Source: Microbacterium sp. A20 (GTDB lineage Bacteria > Actinomycetota > Actinomycetes > Actinomycetales > Microbacteriaceae). Taken from it: a stretch of DNA of 64,000 bases. The notes under the pieces are model-generated. The model ran no database searches. It was not told the DNA's origin and worked only from the letters and a program-made list of their open reading frames with translations. How positions within the stretch are numbered: position 1 is the first letter of the stretch; each line of letters opens with the position of its first letter. The stretch spans positions 124,001-188,000 of the forward strand of contig NZ_SSDF01000091.1 of assembly GCF_004794515.1 (NCBI RefSeq). Direction: 5' to 3'. A program made the translations under genes and the position numbers. This document shows positions 17,549-26,718 of the stretch, piece after piece.

Positions 17549-18916
17549 ATGACGACACCTGTGCGCGACGCTCTCCCGGACGGAGTCCCTGCACTCACCG
17601 GAGACGTCCTCGCCATTCGAGGCGGACGCCCGCTTCGCGGTCGCGTCGACGTCAAGGGGGCGAAGAACCTGGCGACCAAGGCCATGGTCGCCTCGCTCCT
17701 CGGCGAGACCGTGAGCACCCTGCGCGACGTGCCGGCGATCAGCGACGTCGCCGTCGTGCGCTCCCTGCTCGAGGTGCACGGTGTGCGAGTGACTGAGGGC
17801 GATGAGCCCGGCTCCCTCATCTTCGACCCGAGCGACGTCGAATCCGCCCACTTCGAGGAGATCGACGCGCACGCGGGTGCATCGCGCATTCCGATCCTGT
17901 TCTGCGGCCCGCTCCTGCACCGCCTCGGTCAGGCGTTCATCCCCGACCTCGGCGGATGCCGCATCGGCGACCGCCCGATCGACTTCCACCTGGATGCGCT
18001 CCGCAAGTTCGGTGCCATCGTCGAGAAGCTCCCCAGCGGCATCCGCCTCTCCAGGGGCGGAAACCGCCTGCACGGGGCGAACATCCACCTCCCGTACCCG
18101 AGCGTCGGTGCGACCGAGCAGGTGCTGCTCACCGCCGTCCGAGCCGAGGGCGTCACGGAGCTGCGCAACGCCGCCATCGAGCCCGAGATCATGGACCTGA
18201 TCGCGGTCCTCCAGAAGATGGGCGCGATCATCTCCTACGAGCCGAATCGCGTCATCGTCATCGAGGGCGTCGAGAAGCTCCGCGGGTACGACCACCGGTC
18301 GATCTTCGACCGCAACGAGGCGGCGTCCTGGGCATCTGCAGCTCTGGCGACCGACGGCGAGATCTTCGTCGGCGGAGCCAAGCAGCAGGAGATGCTGACG
18401 TTCCTCAACGTCTTCCGCAAGGCGGGCGGCTGGTTCGACATCCAGGAGGACGGCATCCTCTTCCGCCGCGACGGCGAGATCAAGCCCGTCGTCGTCGAGA
18501 CCGACGTGCACCCCGGCTTCATGACCGACTGGCAGCAGCCGCTCGTGGTGGCGCTGACGCAGGCCCACGGGCGTTCGGTGGTGCACGAGACGGTGTACGA
18601 GAACCGGATGGGTTTCACCGACGCGCTGGTCAAGATGGGCGCCGACATCGTCGTGCACCCGCACGGTCTGCAGGCGGGACCGCGTCGCGTTCCGCGCCGT
18701 GAGCTCGAGCAGGCCGCTGTCATCACCGGTCCGACGCCGCTGCACGGAGCCGAGATCGTGGTTCCCGACCTTCGTGGCGGTTACAGCCACGTGATCGCGG
18801 CCCTCACGGCCACCGGCGAGTCGCAGGTGTCGGGAGTAGACATCCTCAGCCGCGGCTACGAGAAGTTCCTCGCCAAGCTCGACGCGCTCGGCGCCGACTT
18901 CGACGTCATCCGGTGA
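17549..18916 (+). CDS. murA: UDP-N-acetylglucosamine 1-carboxyvinyltransferase
   Basis: A 455-residue MurA, first committed enzyme of peptidoglycan precursor synthesis, adding enolpyruvate to UDP-GlcNAc. The conserved Lys-Asn pair is in VKGAKNLATKAM (about 35-36). The catalytic cysteine is Cys137 in DLGGCRIGDRPIDFH, the site that fosfomycin alkylates in this family. The substrate region VGATEQVLLTAVRAEG and FMTDWQQPLVVALTQAHG are present. The start ATG at 17549 follows AAGTGAGG; an in-frame start four codons earlier is possible. It begins a likely envelope-lipid string with plsC, gpsA and ddl. Confidence 0.95.
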   Translation: MTTPVRDALPDGVPALTGDVLAIRGGRPLRGRVDVKGAKNLATKAMVASLLGETVSTLRDVPAISDVAVVRSLLEVHGVRVTEGDEPGSLIFDPSDVESAHFEEIDAHAGASRIPILFCGPLLHRLGQAFIPDLGGCRIGDRPIDFHLDALRKFGAIVEKLPSGIRLSRGGNRLHGANIHLPYPSVGATEQVLLTAVRAEGVTELRNAAIEPEIMDLIAVLQKMGAIISYEPNRVIVIEGVEKLRGYDHRSIFDRNEAASWASAALATDGEIFVGGAKQQEMLTFLNVFRKAGGWFDIQEDGILFRRDGEIKPVVVETDVHPGFMTDWQQPLVVALTQAHGRSVVHETVYENRMGFTDALVKMGADIVVHPHGLQAGPRRVPRRELEQAAVITGPTPLHGAEIVVPDLRGGYSHVIAALTATGESQVSGVDILSRGYEKFLAKLDALGADFDVIR

Positions 18917-19677
18917 GCCGGATGGCACGGCGGTCGGCGGAGACGACGCGACCGAGCGTCTTCTGGCCGCTCGCCGCACTGGTGATCCCGCCGGTCGCGC
19001 TGATCGCGAAGATCCGCGTCTCCGGCGGCGAGAAGCTCCCGCAGGAGGGGTCGTTCATCCTCGCGCCGAACCACTATTCGGAGTTCGATCCGCTCATCGT
19101 GGCGGTCGCCGTGTGGCGGATCGGTCGTGCGCCGCGGTTCATGGCGAAGGAGAGCCTTTTCAAGGTCCCCGTCCTCGGGTGGTTCCTGCGTCGTACGGGC
19201 ATGATCCCGGTGGCACGCACCTCTTCCGCGGCATCTGCGCGGCAGACGATGAAGCAGTCCGAGGAGCTGGTGGAGCACGGTCGCGGAGTCATCGTCTATC
19301 CCGAGGGAACCCTCACACGTGACCCCGACCTGTGGCCGATGCGCGGCAAGTCCGGTGCGGTGCGTCTGGCCCTCGCCGACGGCATCCCCCTGATCCCGAT
19401 GGCGCAGTGGGGTACCCAGGAGATCATGGGGCGCTACCAGAAGGGCCTGAGCCTCTGGCCGCTGCGCAAGCCCGTGCGAGTGCTCGTCGGCGATCCTGTC
19501 GACGTGTCGGACCTGCGCGGACGCGCGGGCGAACCGGCGGCGCTCACCGAGGCGACGAACCGGCTGATGAACGCGATCACGGCGCTCCTGGAAGAGCTGC
19601 GTGACGAGAAGGCGCCGGCCGAGCGCTGGAACCCGGCAAGCCATGGGCAGAAGGAGACCGGACGCCTTGACTCCTAA
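18913..19677 (+). CDS. plsC: 1-acyl-sn-glycerol-3-phosphate acyltransferase
   Basis: A 254-residue PlsC-family acyltransferase making phosphatidic acid at the inner membrane face. The HX4D catalytic motif is NHYSEFDP (about 56-63) and the acceptor-binding motif is YPEGTLTRD (about 124-132). A hydrophobic segment (VFWPLAALVIPPVALIA) anchors the N-terminus. The GTG start at 18913 overlaps the murA stop as GTGA, which suggests coupling; an ATG at 18922 is an alternative. The next gene, gpsA, makes the glycerol-3-phosphate used earlier in the same pathway. Confidence 0.93.
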   Translation: MSRMARRSAETTRPSVFWPLAALVIPPVALIAKIRVSGGEKLPQEGSFILAPNHYSEFDPLIVAVAVWRIGRAPRFMAKESLFKVPVLGWFLRRTGMIPVARTSSAASARQTMKQSEELVEHGRGVIVYPEGTLTRDPDLWPMRGKSGAVRLALADGIPLIPMAQWGTQEIMGRYQKGLSLWPLRKPVRVLVGDPVDVSDLRGRAGEPAALTEATNRLMNAITALLEELRDEKAPAERWNPASHGQKETGRLDS

Positions 19678-20800
19678 GAGAACAGCGCCTGTCGGGCCGC
19701 GCGTCACCGTCATCGGAGCCGGCAGCTGGGGGACGACTTTCGGCAAGATCCTCGCCGACGGCGGCGCCCAGGTGACGATGTGGGCCCGCCGCGCCGAGCT
19801 CGCGCAGGAGATCAACGAGGCCAAGCGCAACTCCCGCTACCTGCCCGGCATCAATCTTCCCCGCACGATGGCCGCCACTCATGAGCTCGCGACATCGCTC
19901 GACGGCGTCGAACAGGTTTACCTGTCGGTGCCCAGCCAGTCACTGCGCGAGAACCTGAAGGCGCTGCGTCCGCTGCTCGCCGACAGCGACACCAAGGTCA
20001 TCAGTCTCATGAAGGGTGTCGAGCGCGGCACCGGATTGCGCATGAGCCAGGTGATCCAGCAGGAGCTCCGCTGCGACCCCGACCGCATCGCCGTGGCGTC
20101 CGGCCCGAACCTCGCGCTGGAGATCGCCCGCGAGCAGCCGACCGCCGCCGTGATCTCCTCGCGCAGCCAGGAGACGGCCGAGATCGTCGCGCGTGCCGCT
20201 CGCAACAGCTATTTCCGCACGTTCGTGAACACCGACGTGATCGGCACCGAGTTCGGTGGAGTGCTCAAGAACCTGATCGCGGTCGCCATCGGCATCGTCG
20301 ATGGCGTGGGCTACGGCGAGAACACCAAGGCGTCGATCATCACGAGAGGTCTCGTCGAGATGACGGACTTCGCCGTGGCGAACGGCGCGCATCCGGAGAC
20401 GCTGCAGGGGCTCGCCGGCCTCGGTGACCTGATCGCCACCTGCCAGTCGCCGCTGAGCCGCAACAACACGGCCGGGCGCCTGCTCGGGCAGGGATACAGC
20501 TTCCAGGACGTCGTGAAGCAGATGCAGCAGACGGCGGAGGGGCTGGCATCGGTCGCGCCGATCCTGCAGCTCGCACGCGAGGCTGAGGTCGACATGCCCA
20601 TCGTCGAGCAGGTGAAGATGGTGCTCGACGGCAAGATGGATCCGCGAGACATCGCACCCCACCTGACGACGGACGACGACACCCCGCAGGGTGAGAGGAC
20701 CAACCATGGACAAGCAGACGGTGGTGGTGCTCTTCGGCGGGCGCTCCAGCGAGCATTCGATCAGTTCCGCAACGGCGGGGGGCGTGCTGGGCGCGATTGA
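19667..20800 (+). CDS. gpsA: glycerol-3-phosphate dehydrogenase [NAD(P)+], with a C-terminus overlapping ddl
   Basis: A 377-residue GpsA, which reduces dihydroxyacetone phosphate to glycerol-3-phosphate for phospholipids. The nucleotide motif GAGSWGTTFGKILADGG is at about 15-31. The catalytic region GTEFGGVLKNLIAVAIGI and LAGLGDLIATCQSPLSRNN are intact. The start is probably TTG at 19667, with AAGGAG ten bases upstream; it overlaps the plsC stop region. The normal family C-terminus would end near IAPHLTTDDD, but no stop occurs there. The frame continues 95 bp into ddl and adds about 32 residues rich in Gly, Arg and Ala. Whether this tail is made as protein is unproven. Confidence 0.93.
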   Translation: MTPKRTAPVGPRVTVIGAGSWGTTFGKILADGGAQVTMWARRAELAQEINEAKRNSRYLPGINLPRTMAATHELATSLDGVEQVYLSVPSQSLRENLKALRPLLADSDTKVISLMKGVERGTGLRMSQVIQQELRCDPDRIAVASGPNLALEIAREQPTAAVISSRSQETAEIVARAARNSYFRTFVNTDVIGTEFGGVLKNLIAVAIGIVDGVGYGENTKASIITRGLVEMTDFAVANGAHPETLQGLAGLGDLIATCQSPLSRNNTAGRLLGQGYSFQDVVKQMQQTAEGLASVAPILQLAREAEVDMPIVEQVKMVLDGKMDPRDIAPHLTTDDDTPQGERTNHGQADGGGALRRALQRAFDQFRNGGGRAGRD

Positions 20801-21788
20801 TCGCGACCGCTACACGGTGATCCCGGTGGGTATCACCCGCGAGGGAGCCTTCGTCCTGGAAGACGACGATCCCGCGAAGTTCCCGCTGGACGCCGCACAT
20901 CTTCCCGAGGTCGTCGACAACGGCACCCGCGTGTTGTGGCCCGAGCCCGGTGGCGACCGCACACTGCGCGTCGTGCAGGTCGACGGCTCGGTCGAGGGCC
21001 TCGGCGCCGTCGATGTCGTGCTCCCGATCCTGCACGGGCAGCACGGCGAGGACGGCACGATCCAGGGGTACTTCGACACACTCGAGGTGCCGTACGCCGG
21101 TGGCGGTGTCCTCGACTCCGCCCTGTGCATGGACAAGCACTTCATGAAGATCGCCCTCCAGGCCGCGGGCATCTCGGTGGCGCCCTGGGTGACCGTGCGC
21201 CGCGCGGACTGGGATCGCGATTCAGCGGACATCCGCGCGCGTGCCGCCGCCCTCGGCCTGCCGCTGTTCGTGAAGCCGGCCCGCGCGGGCTCGAGCGTCG
21301 GCGTGTCCAAGGTCGACGTCGCCGAGGAACTCGATGCGGCACTGGCGGTGGCGTTCGCCGAAGACGACAAGGTGCTCATCGAGACCGGTGTGAGCGGCCG
21401 CGAGATCGAGGTCGCCGTGCTGGAGACCGCCGAAGGCGTGCGTGCCTCTCTTCCGGGGGAGGTCGTGCTCACCTCGCGCGGGTTCTACGACTTCGAGGGC
21501 AAGTACCTCGGCGGTGACGGCGTCGACGTCGTCTGCCCGGCCGAGGTGAGTCCAGACGAGACGGCGGCCATCCAGGAGGCGGGCCTGCGCGCGTTCGAGG
21601 CTGTCGACGGCCGGGGACTCGCCCGCGTCGACATGTTCCTGACGCCCGAGGGCGAGCTGGTCGTCAACGAGCTCAACACGATGCCGGGCTTCACGCCGAT
21701 CTCGATGTTCCCGAAGTGCTGGGTGGCATCCGGCCTGAGCTACGGCGAACTGATCACCGAACTCATCGAGGCGGGTCTGCGCCGCTGA
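20706..21788 (+). CDS. ddl: D-alanine--D-alanine ligase
   Basis: A 360-residue ATP-grasp ligase that makes the D-Ala-D-Ala end of the peptidoglycan stem. The N-terminus VVVLFGGRSSEHSIS is the family's opening and fixes the start at ATG 20706, even though this places the first 95 bp inside the gpsA frame. Other marks are MDKHFMKIALQAAGI, FVKPARAGSSVGVSKV (ATP-binding), and VNELNTMPGFTPISMFPK near the end. It follows gpsA and lies in the same transcription direction as murA and plsC, forming a cell-envelope string. Confidence 0.96.
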   Translation: MDKQTVVVLFGGRSSEHSISSATAGGVLGAIDRDRYTVIPVGITREGAFVLEDDDPAKFPLDAAHLPEVVDNGTRVLWPEPGGDRTLRVVQVDGSVEGLGAVDVVLPILHGQHGEDGTIQGYFDTLEVPYAGGGVLDSALCMDKHFMKIALQAAGISVAPWVTVRRADWDRDSADIRARAAALGLPLFVKPARAGSSVGVSKVDVAEELDAALAVAFAEDDKVLIETGVSGREIEVAVLETAEGVRASLPGEVVLTSRGFYDFEGKYLGGDGVDVVCPAEVSPDETAAIQEAGLRAFEAVDGRGLARVDMFLTPEGELVVNELNTMPGFTPISMFPKCWVASGLSYGELITELIEAGLRR

Positions 21789-21809
21789 CGTCGGCGCCTC
21801 CGCCCGCGG

Positions 21810-22295
21810 TCAGCTCGCGGGGAACTCGACGCGGTCGGTGCACTTCGCCGTCGCCGGCGCCAGTCCGGACTGGATGCTCGTGGAGATCGAGTCCACGATG
21901 GACTGGAAGTCGACCTGCTCGCCGCGACGGATGTTGACCTCGACGGCGGGCTCGCGCCCGTAGGTGACCAGGCGCTGCCGCTCCTCCTCCTGCTCGAGGA
22001 CCAGCCAGTCCACACCCCCGAGTGTCGTGCAGACGAGTGCGGAGGGGGCGGGCGGCTCGACGCCACAGCGCAGCGCGACCGTGGTGGGCTCTCCCCACGC
22101 TCCGGTGGCCTGAGCATCCGTCCAGACCCGGTCGAAGCCGCCGACGCTGTCCGGCAGCAGCACCGAGACCGAGGCGCAGGCCGGATCGTTCGCATCATCG
22201 GCCGGCTCGAGGTGCACGGTCGTGGAGCATCCGGCGAGGGCGGCGGAGAGGATCACCGCGCCTGCGAGGGCAGCGAGGCGACGGGAACGGAGCAT
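21810..22295 (-). CDS. DUF3515 lipoprotein
   Basis: A 161-residue secreted lipoprotein. The signal peptide has a basic start (MLRSRRL), a hydrophobic core and the lipobox LAGC with lipidated Cys23. The mature part contains DPACASVSVLLPDSVGGF and a second Cys pair (RCGVEPP, VCTTLGG) typical of the actinobacterial DUF3515 family. Its function is unknown. In many actinobacteria this gene sits between ddl and thiL, as here, so the position is conserved. It is divergent from thiL with only 23 bp between start codons. Confidence 0.9.
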   Translation of the reverse strand: MLRSRRLAALAGAVILSAALAGCSTTVHLEPADDANDPACASVSVLLPDSVGGFDRVWTDAQATGAWGEPTTVALRCGVEPPAPSALVCTTLGGVDWLVLEQEEERQRLVTYGREPAVEVNIRRGEQVDFQSIVDSISTSIQSGLAPATAKCTDRVEFPAS

Positions 22296-22318
22296 GCTTC
22301 CAGGCTACCTTTGACAGC

Positions 22319-23314
22319 ATGCCCTCCCGACCCGATGCCGATGATCCGCGCCTGGGCGATGTCTCCGAAGGACGCATCCTGCAGGCGATCCTGACCCGCA
22401 CCGCACCGGCCGCGCACACCTTGATCGGGCCGGGTGATGATGCGGCCGTGATCGCGACGCCGTCGGGCAGCGTGGTGGCGACGACCGACACGCTCGTGCA
22501 CGGACCCGACTTCCGCCTCGCGTGGTCCAGCGGGTACGACCTCGGCTGGAAGGCCGCAGCCGTGAACCTGGCGGATGTCGCGGCGATGGGGGCCCGGCCG
22601 ACGGCTCTTCTGGTCGCGCTGGCTGTTCCGCGGGACCTGCGTCTTTCCTTCGTCGAGCGTCTCGCCGACGGCTTCCGTGACGCGTGTGACGCTTTGGCGC
22701 CGGGCTGTGCCGTGGTCGGCGGAGACCTCACGGTGTCCGATGTGCTGACCATCGCGGTGACGGCACTCGGGGATCTCGAGGGTCGCGCTCCGGTCACCCG
22801 CAGCGGCGCTCGTCCCGGTGACGTCGTCGCCGTCGCCGGCGAGCTGGGCCATGCTGCACGCGGGCTCGCCGTGCTGTTCGGACGTTTCCGCGACGGCGAC
22901 GTCCCGGTGCCGGTCGATGTCGCGCAGTTGGCCGCGGGGGAGTCCGCTGCTGTGGCCGCGCAGCTGCGCCCCTCGCCCCCGATCGGTCTCGGCACGGTGG
23001 CGGCGACGGTCGGCGCCACGGCGATGATGGACATCTCCGACGGGCTCGCTCTCGATGCGCGCCGGATGGCGGCGGCATCCGGAGTCACGATCGCTCTCGA
23101 CCGGGCGGCGCTGGGCACAGATCCGGAGCGGGCGATCGCCGGGGGAGAAGACCATGCACTGCTCGCGACGTTCCCCGAGGGACTGCTCCCGCCCGGGTTC
23201 CGCGTGATCGGACGGGTCATCCCGAGCGGCGACGACGATCTGCTGTGCGACGGACTTCCCGTCGACCTCAGCGGATGGGATCCCTATCGGGACTGGGACT
23301 CTGTCTCCGGCTGA
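22319..23314 (+). CDS. thiL: thiamine-monophosphate kinase
   Basis: A 331-residue ThiL that phosphorylates thiamine monophosphate to the diphosphate cofactor. The PurM-like fold motifs are IGPGDDAAVIATPSG (about 38-52), YDLGWKAAAVNLADVAAMGA (about 74-93), and MMDISDGLALDARRMA (about 236-251). The start ATG lies 7 bases after TACCTT (22306-22311), again consistent with a leaderless message. The 3' end overlaps convergent rsmD by 31 bp. Confidence 0.94.
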   Translation: MPSRPDADDPRLGDVSEGRILQAILTRTAPAAHTLIGPGDDAAVIATPSGSVVATTDTLVHGPDFRLAWSSGYDLGWKAAAVNLADVAAMGARPTALLVALAVPRDLRLSFVERLADGFRDACDALAPGCAVVGGDLTVSDVLTIAVTALGDLEGRAPVTRSGARPGDVVAVAGELGHAARGLAVLFGRFRDGDVPVPVDVAQLAAGESAAVAAQLRPSPPIGLGTVAATVGATAMMDISDGLALDARRMAAASGVTIALDRAALGTDPERAIAGGEDHALLATFPEGLLPPGFRVIGRVIPSGDDDLLCDGLPVDLSGWDPYRDWDSVSG

Positions 23315-23901
23315 CCATCCGATGACGAGCTCTCGTCCGCCGCGGGCTCCGCCCACCAGAGCGTGGTGTCGCCGTAGGACTTCTCCCGGAACAGCTCCAG
23401 ACCCGCGGCGCCGAAGTCCGGAGGCGTCGAGCGGCGTGCTCGTTCCACGACGACGACCGCGTCCGCGGACAGCAGCGGGGCGAGGGCGACGAGGTCGGCC
23501 GTCATGGTCGCGTCGTCGAGGTCGTATGGCGGGTCGGTGAAGACCAGATCGAAGGGGCCGGTCGCGCGCTGCAGGAACGCATGGACCGTGCCCTCATGCA
23601 CCCGACCGGCCGACACGCCACCGGCCTTGGCGACGACGGCGGCGTTGCGGCGGACGATGGCCGCAGCCGGGCGGCCGCGCTCGACGAGGTCCGCGCTGAC
23701 CGCACCCCTGCTGAGCGCCTCGAGGCCCAGGGCGCCGGAGCCGGCATACAGGTCGAGGACGCGTGCGCCGCTGATGGCGCTCAGCGCCTCGAGCGCCCCG
23801 AAGAGCGACTCCCGGACGCGGTCGCTGGTCGGTCGTGTGCCGGCCCCCGGCACTTCCAGCCGGGCGCCCCTGGCAGCCCCTGCGATGATCCTCGTCACCA
23901 C
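23284..23901 (-). CDS. rsmD: 16S rRNA (guanine(966)-N2)-methyltransferase
   Basis: A 205-residue RsmD-family methyltransferase. It opens RIIAGAARGARLEVP and continues RPTSDRVRESLFGAL, both standard for RsmD. The SAM-binding motif is VLDLYAGSGALGLEALSRGA (about 47-66) and the catalytic motif DPPYDLD is near 122. It methylates G966 of 16S rRNA. Two GTG codons stand in tandem at the start (23901 and 23898); either may initiate. It is divergent from recG. Confidence 0.92.
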   Translation of the reverse strand: MVTRIIAGAARGARLEVPGAGTRPTSDRVRESLFGALEALSAISGARVLDLYAGSGALGLEALSRGAVSADLVERGRPAAAIVRRNAAVVAKAGGVSAGRVHEGTVHAFLQRATGPFDLVFTDPPYDLDDATMTADLVALAPLLSADAVVVVERARRSTPPDFGAAGLELFREKSYGDTTLWWAEPAADESSSSDGQPETESQSR

Positions 23902-23948
23902 TTCACGATACGACAGCGCGAGTGCCCGGCGGTGTCGGTCGCGTTCCC

Positions 23949-23960
23949 TAGACTCGGAGC
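23949..23960 (+). promoter_or_regulatory. leaderless-type -10 box of recG
   Basis: TAGACT at 23949-23954 is followed by six bases and the recG ATG at 23961, with no ribosome binding site. Confidence 0.65.
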
Positions 23961-26135
23961 ATGTCGCTCACGCTCGATTCCTCGTTGGAGGATGCGCTCG
24001 GTGCGGCGTCTGCCAAGACGCTCAGACGCGCTTTCGGCATGCAGAACGTGGGCGACCTGCTCTCGCACTACCCGCGGCGCTACGCCGATCCGGGTGAGCT
24101 CACCCCGATCCGCGACCTTCCCCTCGGCGAGACGGTGACCATCGTCGCCGAGGTCCTGTCGTCGAGCTTCCGACGCATGCGCAATCGGCCGGGGGCGATG
24201 GTCGACGTGGTCATCGGCGATGGCATCGGGCGGATGTCCCTCACGTTCTTCGCGAAGAACGTCGGGGCGGCGGAGTGGCGTTCCAAAGACCTCGCCGTCG
24301 GGCGCCGCGGCGTGTTCTCCGGCAAGGTGGGGGAGTTCAACGGCGTCACCCAGTTCGCGCACCCCGAGTACGAGCTGTTCGACGATGAGGATTCCGCCCG
24401 ACGGAGCGCTGATGCGCGTGCGGCGGTTCCGATTCCGATCTATCCCGCGACCTCGGCGATCCAGACATGGCAGATCGCTCGACTCATCGGTCGGGTGCTG
24501 GACGATCTCGAGAGGGTGCCCGACCCGCTCACGGCCGAGATCAGGGAACAGGAAGAGCTGCTCACCGCCGACGAGGCACTCGAGCGGATCCATCGCCCAC
24601 GCACGCGCAATGACATCGATCCGGCGGTTCGCACCCTCCGCATGCACGAGGCGCTCACGCTGCAGACCGCGCTCCTGCAGCAGCGCGATGCGGTGCGCGC
24701 GCTCTCCGCGACGTCGAGGCCCGCTCGGCCGGGCGGCCTTCTCGAGCGGTTCGACGCCGCGATGCCCTACACGCTCACGCCGGATCAGGAGACCGTCGGG
24801 GCGCAGATCGCCGCAGATCTCGTCGGCTCATGGCCGATGAACCGGCTGGTTCAGGGTGAGGTCGGTTCCGGCAAGACGCTGGTCGCGCTGCGAGCGATGC
24901 TGCAGGTGGCCGAGAGCGGCGGACAGGCGGCGCTGATCGCTCCGACAGAGGTGCTGGCCGGCCAGCACCTGCGCTCGATCGCGAAGATGCTCGGTCCCGA
25001 CCTCGCCCCACAGCTGATGCCGACACTGCTCACGGGCCAGCTTCCGGCCGCGGAGCGACGCAAGGCTGCGCTCCGGGTCGCGTCGGGTCAATCGCTCATC
25101 GTCGTCGGCACGCACGCGCTGCTCGGCGAGAAGACGACCTTCGCCGACCTCGGCCTCGTCGTGGTCGACGAGCAGCACCGGTTCGGCGTCGAGCAGCGGG
25201 AGGCCCTCCGCGCGAAGGGGTCGAGTCCCCACGCGCTGGTGCTCACGGCGACCCCCATCCCGCGGACGGTGGCGATGACCGTGTTCGGCGACCTCGACAC
25301 CTCCGTCATCCGCACGATGCCGGCAGGTCGCGCGGGCATCGAGTCGTTCGTCGCCCCGCTGGCCGAGCACCCCGGATGGTTCAACCGCGTCTGGGAACGC
25401 GCTGCCGAGGAGATCGCCCAGGGGCGGCAGGTGTTCGCCGTGTGTGCGGCGATCGACACGACGAAGAAGACCGCGGAGCCGGCTGATCCCTCCGCTCTGG
25501 TGCCGGAGGGTGCATCCGGTCCCCGTTGGGGTGTGGTGCAGCTCGACGAGGCGCTCGCGACCCATCCCACTCTCGGCGGCATCCGTCGCGCGGTGCTCCA
25601 CGGCCGGATGCCGTCCGATGAGAAGGATGCCGTGATGCAGGCCTTCGCCCGGGGAGACATCGACCTGCTGCTGGCCACCACGGTGATCGAGGTCGGCGTC
25701 GATGTCCCGAACGCGTCCACGATGATCGTGCTCGACGCCGACCGATTCGGCGTCTCCCAGCTGCACCAGCTGCGGGGGCGCGTGGGTCGCGGCGGTGTCC
25801 CCGGGCTCTGCCTGCTGGTCACCGAGGCCGAGTCGGGCTCGCTCGCTCGAGACCGTGTCGACGCCGTCGCGGCGACGCTCGACGGTTTCGCTCTCGCCGA
25901 GGTCGATCTCGAGCTGCGGGGCGAGGGCGACGTGCTCGGTGCGGCGCAGGCCGGCGTCCGCTCGTCGCTCAAGCTGCTGCGCGTGGTCAAGGATGCGGGT
26001 CTCATCACCCGCGCCCGTGAGGTGGCCGAGACGATCCTCGCGGCCGACCCGACGCTCCAGCAGCACCCGGGTCTTCATGACGCCATCGCGCGGCGGGTGA
26101 CCGATGAAGATCGTGCGGCGCTCGCGAAGAACTGA
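23961..26135 (+). CDS. recG: ATP-dependent DNA helicase RecG
   Basis: A 724-residue RecG, which regresses stalled forks and branch-migrates recombination intermediates. The N-terminal wedge domain includes DLLSHYPRRYADPGEL (about 30-45) and an OB-fold. Helicase motif I is GEVGSGKTLVAL (about 298-309), motif II is VVDEQHRFGVEQR (about 400-412), and motif III is LTATPIPRTVAMT. The C-terminal half carries TTVIEVGVDVPNAS and QLRGRVGRGG. Full family length. It heads the string recG-coaD-yceD-rpmF-rnc-mutM. Confidence 0.96.
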   Translation: MSLTLDSSLEDALGAASAKTLRRAFGMQNVGDLLSHYPRRYADPGELTPIRDLPLGETVTIVAEVLSSSFRRMRNRPGAMVDVVIGDGIGRMSLTFFAKNVGAAEWRSKDLAVGRRGVFSGKVGEFNGVTQFAHPEYELFDDEDSARRSADARAAVPIPIYPATSAIQTWQIARLIGRVLDDLERVPDPLTAEIREQEELLTADEALERIHRPRTRNDIDPAVRTLRMHEALTLQTALLQQRDAVRALSATSRPARPGGLLERFDAAMPYTLTPDQETVGAQIAADLVGSWPMNRLVQGEVGSGKTLVALRAMLQVAESGGQAALIAPTEVLAGQHLRSIAKMLGPDLAPQLMPTLLTGQLPAAERRKAALRVASGQSLIVVGTHALLGEKTTFADLGLVVVDEQHRFGVEQREALRAKGSSPHALVLTATPIPRTVAMTVFGDLDTSVIRTMPAGRAGIESFVAPLAEHPGWFNRVWERAAEEIAQGRQVFAVCAAIDTTKKTAEPADPSALVPEGASGPRWGVVQLDEALATHPTLGGIRRAVLHGRMPSDEKDAVMQAFARGDIDLLLATTVIEVGVDVPNASTMIVLDADRFGVSQLHQLRGRVGRGGVPGLCLLVTEAESGSLARDRVDAVAATLDGFALAEVDLELRGEGDVLGAAQAGVRSSLKLLRVVKDAGLITRAREVAETILAADPTLQQHPGLHDAIARRVTDEDRAALAKN

Positions 26136-26150
26136 CTTCCGTTCCTGCCC

Positions 26151-26162
26151 TAGGCTGGTGGC
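26151..26162 (+). promoter_or_regulatory. leaderless-type -10 box of coaD
   Basis: TAGGCT at 26151-26156 is followed by six bases and the coaD ATG at 26163. Confidence 0.65.
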
Positions 26163-26660
26163 ATGAGCAGCCGGATCGCCGTCGTCCCGGGTTCCTTCGA
26201 TCCGCCGACCCTGGGTCATCTCGATGTGATCCGCCGGGCAGCAGCCCTGTATGACGAACTGCACGTGCTGGTGGTGCACAACCCCGGCAAAGAGGCGATG
26301 CTCCCGATCGCGCAGCGGCTTTCTCTCCTCGAGCGTTCGATCGCCGAGGACGGCATGCCCGGCAACATCGTGATCGGTTCGTGGAGCATGGGACTCCTCG
26401 TCGACTATGCGCGCGATGTCGACGCGGGCGTGCTCGTGAAGGGCATCCGCTCGCAGATCGACGTCGCCTACGAATCGCCGATGGCGATCGTCAACCGCCA
26501 TCTCGCCGACATCGAGACCGTGTTCCTCCTGCCGGATCCGTCTCATGCGATGGTCTCGAGCTCGCTGGTGCGTCAGGTCGCCTCGCTCGGCGGCGACGTG
26601 ACACCGTTCGTTCCTCCCGCGGTGGCAGACTTCCTCGACACCGGTGGGCGCGGCATCTGA
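26163..26660 (+). CDS. coaD: phosphopantetheine adenylyltransferase
   Basis: A 165-residue CoaD, the penultimate enzyme of coenzyme A synthesis. The nucleotidyltransferase motif is [19 protein letters not shown] (about 8-26), where T-x-G-H binds ATP phosphate. The substrate region [20 protein letters not shown] (about 99-118) and the closing motif [21 protein letters not shown] are present. Length is normal. It lies 27 bp after recG but has its own leaderless-type promoter. Confidence 0.96.
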   Translation: MSSRIAVVPGSFDPPTLGHLDVIRRAAALYDELHVLVVHNPGKEAMLPIAQRLSLLERSIAEDGMPGNIVIGSWSMGLLVDYARDVDAGVLVKGIRSQIDVAYESPMAIVNRHLADIETVFLLPDPSHAMVSSSLVRQVASLGGDVTPFVPPAVADFLDTGGRGI

Positions 26661-26706
26661 GTCCTCCCCGAGGACGACGGTCAGCCCGGCCGCAGGTGCA
26701 GCCGAG

Positions 26707-26718
26707 TAGCATGGAACA
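26707..26718 (+). promoter_or_regulatory. leaderless-type -10 box of the YceD-family gene
   Basis: TAGCAT at 26707-26712 is followed by six bases and GTG at 26719. This supports the GTG over the in-frame ATG at 26731 as the true start. Confidence 0.6.
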
